Assembly: GCF_022539665.2 (NCBI RefSeq)
Contig: NC_081333.1
Coordinates: 2,666,001 to 2,730,000 of the forward strand
DNA: 64,000 nt
Reading direction: 5' to 3'
Source of the DNA: Daphnia carinata
Lineage: Eukaryota; Arthropoda; Branchiopoda; Diplostraca; Daphniidae
Positions 59,562 to 64,000 of this stretch are shown piece after piece. Under the pieces are notes generated by a model. The model ran no database searches and was not told the origin of the DNA. It saw only the letters and a program-made list of their open reading frames with translations. Position numbers and translations under genes: made by a program. Position 1 is the first letter of the stretch. Every line of letters starts with the position of its first letter.

Positions 59562-62500
59562 ATGCCGAGCACAGCAGGATCGATGGCGTACAAGCCGTCG
59601 TCGAGGCCGATGGGAGTCGTCGGTGTAGGAGGCGTAGGAGAGCAACAGCAGAGGCGAGCAATGGGCGATTCCAGTCACTACGAAGAAATTGCTCTCATCG
59701 GCAATGGTATGCTTTTTTTTTTTTTTTTTTGTTTTGTTCCATTTTTTAAAACTCTCCAACAAAAACAAAATGGCGGGGGTAGTAAACCATTATATCAATT
59801 CTCTTGTCGTCAAGCGCAGGTCTTATCAACACGTTTTCTCTGTCCCGGGGTCTATTCTTTTTCACGAAAACCCCCCCCCCCCAAAAAAATTGGACGTTAA
59901 CAAATTGACGTTCAAACACATTCCCGACATTCACGCTCGCACATGTTGCCCTTTCTCAACGATAATAGACATAGTTTATATACCTGGAACAGATAGCGAG
60001 AGCGAAGTTGGGGATGCTTTTTTGTTTTTTTTTATCAAACAGGAAAAATGCGGATATTAGGGAGTTGCATTGCAATCTTTTGAAAGCCTACTCGTTCCAA
60101 AACGAAAATTTCATGACACCACAGAGAGGTTGTGCAACCGTTTTCTTCTTTAACCTCTCCCCCCCCCCCAGCTTTGTAGTTTCACCGTTATGGAAGATGT
60201 AATAGGGTTTCACTAGGTCTATCACTTGCTATAAATAGATATGTATATATAGATAGAAAAGAAAAGAGGGTTAGTGAACGGGGGGGGGTTTAACGTAAGC
60301 TGTTCTATGTAATAAAGAATTCTACGTAAGAGGGGGCCGTGTACAGATTTTTTTTTTGCATTCTTCTTTCATCGAATTGAATATTTAGGGCGTTTTTTTC
60401 TTCTTTTTTTTTACTTTGGGTGTTGGGTTTACGTTGGACATGGGAGGGGGATATAAAAGTAGGAATGTATTTTCTTCTTACCTGAACCATTTCCTTTTTT
60501 TTTTTTTTACCTGGTAATGTTGCCACACCGATTCCCTACCGTTTCATCAGTTTTAATGAAACGTCATTAAATAAGACTTGTTTTTTTTTAATTTTTGGTT
60601 AAAAAAATTATCATTTTTTTTTGCATCTAAAGTGATGCAGGTAGAACAGACGATCGATTGCCAAAATGTTAATTTTTTTTTTTTTACCCGACCAATCATC
60701 GACTAGCCAATTCCTTGATTTTTTTTTTTTTTTTGGCCTTAGTCATTGCTCTAGGAGACTCTCGGTTGGGTGAAGAGTGTAGGCAAAGAAAAGTTGGGCG
60801 GAATTCCACAGTACCCCCCCCCCCTCTCTATGTGGGGATTCAACAACAACCCCCCGAGTTTTTTTTTTTTTCTTTTTTCTTTCTCCCCTCATCTTTTTAA
60901 AGGAAAAAAAAAAGATCCATCTTCTGTGGAGAAAAAAAAAAAAGGTTCTTTGCCCTCGATATTCCCCTCCGTTTGAAGTTTGGGGGGGGGGCTGCATCAT
61001 TGGAACATTATTCTGCAGAAACGAGAGAGAGAAAAATCAAAGAATGTTAAGAAAGAAAAGCTTTTCTCTTTGATGTTAAAGAGGTCAAAGAGAGAAAACA
61101 TCAATGTTTGACGTAGCGGATCATCAAATATGGCCGGATCATTGTGTGATCGATTGCGCAATCTAATAGGGTCTAATACCCTATTTAAATAATAGTAGGA
61201 TAAAAAAAAAAAATTAAGAAATAATTGAGATTGAATTTTAAATTCCGGCACGCGAAACTATTTATTTTGTTCCGGTTGGGCCGGAATTTTTGTGGAAGGA
61301 CAAAAGAATTTGCATCGGTTGCATCACTTTGGTATTTTTGTTTTAATCAAGAATTTATTTGATTTTATTTTTCGGAAAATTCCAATTCCACCGAGTTCCG
61401 ATTTCGTTTTCTTAAAAAAAAAAAAATGTTTTTTTTTTTCCTTTACTTGTGTGGAAAGAAAGGATGTCAGCTGTTTCCGGTTCAACAAGTTTGAGTTTTA
61501 TTTATACTTCCCCATTCACAGCACACACACACCCCCCCTTCCCTCCCATCTCATTGCTTAGAAAACAACTCCTCCGTGAGTTCGAATTTTTTTCTTGTTG
61601 TTTGAATGGACCCCGGCTAACCCCCCAGCGCATGTCCCTTCGTTGTACAACACCTGGAGTATTTATATAATAACTACATCCACCACCCCGACGTAAGAGA
61701 GAGAGAGAGTTCTAAAGTATATAGACACAGTACGCATCTGGCCCCCCCCCCCCATGTTAGAGATGTGTCAACCGTCGCTCTAGCCCCAGTGCGTGAGCAC
61801 TGCCTCATTGTTGTGTTAATTTAAAAGAAAGAAAAAAAAAAAGGGAGGAACAAAGTTAAAGAGAAAAAAAAAAACTTTTTTTTTTTTTTTCGGGAAAGGA
61901 CATGAAAAAACATCTGCTACCTCGTTATTACCCAACTGTTGGCCTTTGTCTATCTCTCTCTCCTTTTTGAAAAAAGAAGAGGGATTCGCACCTGCCTGTC
62001 GGAATTTTCTCGCATCTTTTTTTTTTTTTTTTTTTTTTTTCGTTTTGGCCTCGTCGCCGAAAGGCGACCCTCATACGATAAGAAAGTTTTATTTTTCTTC
62101 TTCTTTTTTTTTTTTTCTTCATTTGATAGATAGGAAAGAGGGGGGAAAAAAAACGACAATAGAGACCCGTGTTATCAAACGACGTTGTTTTTTGTTTTTT
62201 TCTTTCCTGTTTCTGCGAAATGATTCCGAACTTAAAATTCCATTCCCGAATTTCTAGAGTTAAAAAACCACAATTCCCCCTTGTTTTTTTAAAATGAATT
62301 GTCTTCAGATGAGAGGGGGGGGGATCATTCACACCGCGGACCGATTTAAAAGTCTATCCCGAAGGGCGTTCAGATCAAGTCTCTGTTTGGATGGGGCAAG
62401 TCAAAAGAGCCAAGAAAGAAAATAAAAAAAAAAAAAAAAAAAACCTGTTTAATGCTCTAAATAACACACACACACACACACACACACAAAAGAAGGGGAG

Positions 62501-63077
62501 GGGGATTTTGGAAAACAATTTCGTTCAGAAAAATTCTACATTATCGAACGTCCTGCAGGTTTGCAAACTGATGAAGTTCAGGGGAAATTCTAATGGAATG
62601 TTTGGCAGAATGTCCAAAAAAAACACACATACATATTTTTTTTAAATTTAAAAGGATGCTGGTAGTTAGTTATAGATTGGAAACGAAAGAACCCCTTTGG
62701 CGTCCAATGATATATATTACATGCCCCTCTTTTTTTTGTTTTTTTTTTTTTTTATAACCCGTTCCAGTAGTCACGAAGTCATTCCAAAAGTCGCAGCTAT
62801 TTGCATTTGCATAACATGTCCAAGTATCCGTGACCGGTGCCCCTCTATTTATTTTATTTTTTTTCTTGGAACATTTTGATGAGTTTCTTTTTCATGTGCA
62901 TGTCATAGGAGCCTACGGAACGGTGTACAAGGCGCGCGATACGGCCAATGAGGGTCAAATGGTGGCGCTCAAGAAGGTGCGGGTGCCGCTGACGGAAGAG
63001 GGCGTGCCCATGTCCACGCTCCGAGAGATTTCCCTACTGAAGCAGATGGAGAAATACGAACACCCCAACATCGTCCG
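59562..63077 (+). CDS. Cdk4: Cyclin-dependent kinase 4/6, first two coding exons (gene runs off the window)
   Basis: Exons 59562-59706 and 62909-63077 join in frame (phase 1) and end at a phase-2 donor at 63078; the rest lies beyond the window. The first exon encodes a Gly/Ser/Gln-rich extension of about 38 residues before YEEIALIGN. The ATP loop G-N-G-A-Y-G is at 47-52, the catalytic Lys is K70 (VALKK), and the alpha-C helix PMSTLRE is at 82-88 with Glu88. [13 protein letters not shown] is the CDK4/6-type form of the PSTAIRE helix and closely resembles Drosophila Cdk4. This cyclin D partner drives G1 progression by phosphorylating Rb-family proteins. The intron between the two exons is 3.2 kb and rich in homopolymers. 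Confidence 0.85.
59707..62908 (+). other. 3.2 kb intron of the CDK4/6 gene
   Basis: Very rich in poly-A, poly-T, poly-C and poly-G runs (for example 59871-59882 C, 60722-60734 T, 62018-62040 T), plus a CA microsatellite at 62464-62488. I see no exon. Confidence 0.6.
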
Positions 63078-63470
63078 GTAAGTTCCTTCATCTTCATCTT
63101 CTTCTTTTTCTTTAAAAATCGGTTACGCAATTTATGTTGCGCTATGATTCAGCCGACGCGCATTTTGACGGCTCAATTTTTTTTTTTAGGGGGGGGGGGG
63201 AGGGCGGATAGTTTAAAAAGCGACAATCGGTAAAAAAAAAAAAAAAGTTCACAATAGAAATTCTAGAAATGCTTCGGTGCGGATCGAAAGGTGGTGGGTC
63301 TGATCCCCCAGCAAGTCAGCGGGATAAAGAAAAAAAAAAAAAAAATTCGTAGTGTTCCAAATTCCTGATGCAAACTCAATTGTTTGTTTTGTTCCAGTCC
63401 TCGTCACGCTGAAAACAATAAGGAACGCCATTTCCAAATTTTTTTTTTTTTTTTTTATTATTGCGGGAGT

Positions 63471-63501
<31 letters not shown>

Positions 63502-64000
63502 TGATTACGTCGGGCTTTGCTCTGCTGAGTTTCAATAGCAATCGGGGTGGTTTTAAACATTTTCAAAGATGCTCTCCCGGCTAAGGTAACACTCGAAACA
63601 ATCTGTTTTTTTTTTTTTTTTTTTTTTATTCTTAAACGAAACAAATAAAACAATATGCGCTGGACCTGAACTTACGACTTTGGTCGGTTCATTTTGAAAA
63701 AAAAAAAAAAAAAAAAAGAATGTTGTCTTCTGTTAGTTTGATGATTACCTTTGCGATGGAGCAAGATGATTACGGTGCCATCGGTTTAAACGGGAAAACA
63801 AACTTTTATTATTATTTATTTATTATTATTTTATTTTATTTTTTTTTTTTTGGGTAGAAACTAAACAATTGCCAAAGGAATTTCGTTCTCTTTTTTTTTT
63901 TTCGAGACAAAAAAGGGGATGAGGACAATGAATGACATTCTCTGTGTATGTGACGTCACGTCTCTTTTTTTATGTCAGAGACCTCTCTGCGAGTTGCAGA
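63078..64000 (+). other. Intron sequence to the window edge
   Basis: After the donor at 63078 there is only homopolymer-rich DNA. The next kinase exon is not reached. Confidence 0.6.

Overview
The window looks like nuclear DNA of a crustacean, most likely a water flea (Daphnia or a close relative). Genes are intron-rich, with many introns of only 60-80 bp. Short secreted collagen-like genes occur beside an arthropod RR-type cuticle protein and animal housekeeping genes, and homopolymer runs are very common. The genus is an inference from these traits; no marker sequence was checked.

Layout. 1-6.4 kb is A/T-homopolymer and microsatellite DNA with no gene I can support. 6.4-11.5 kb is a nine-exon plus-strand gene for a secreted ADAMTS-like protein (TSR, cysteine-rich region, spacer, Thr-rich linker, NTR) of the ADAMTSL5 type. 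From 12.76 to 35.43 kb lies a tandem segmental duplication: unit 1 (12763-22390) and unit 2 (22391-35434). Each unit carries, in order, a relic exon (E), a plus-strand FkbM/Star-like membrane methyltransferase-fold gene (A), minus-strand collagen-like genes (B, C), a plus-strand cysteine-rich relic (F) and a minus-strand collagen-like gene (D). The copies have diverged in fate. A1 is intact and A2 is a pseudogene. D2 is intact and D1 carries several lesions. In unit 1 the 5' exons of C join the 3' exons of B in one open chimeric gene; in unit 2, C2 is complete and B2 is 5'-truncated next to a 2.1 kb inverted-repeat element. A more divergent third methyltransferase gene, A3, follows at 37.5 kb and lacks one intron of A1/A2.

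38.9-51 kb is a compact housekeeping block: two tRNA-Gly(GCC) genes that both contain introns, a tRNA-Lys(CUU), a pro-resilin-like cuticle protein, Mediator subunit 29, a small single-pass membrane protein of unknown function, COG6 and a cytoplasmic methionyl-tRNA synthetase. Two head-to-head pairs probably share promoters (Med29/small membrane protein, COG6/MARS1). 51-59.4 kb has no supportable gene. The first two coding exons of a CDK4/6-type kinase (59562-63077) run toward the right edge.

The most unusual content is the duplicated methyltransferase/collagen cluster. Its small collagens share a signal peptide, only phase-1 introns and a helix motif directly before the Gly-X-Y domain. All exon joins given were checked by hand for frame closure and, where paralogues exist, against the paralogue; there is no transcript evidence.
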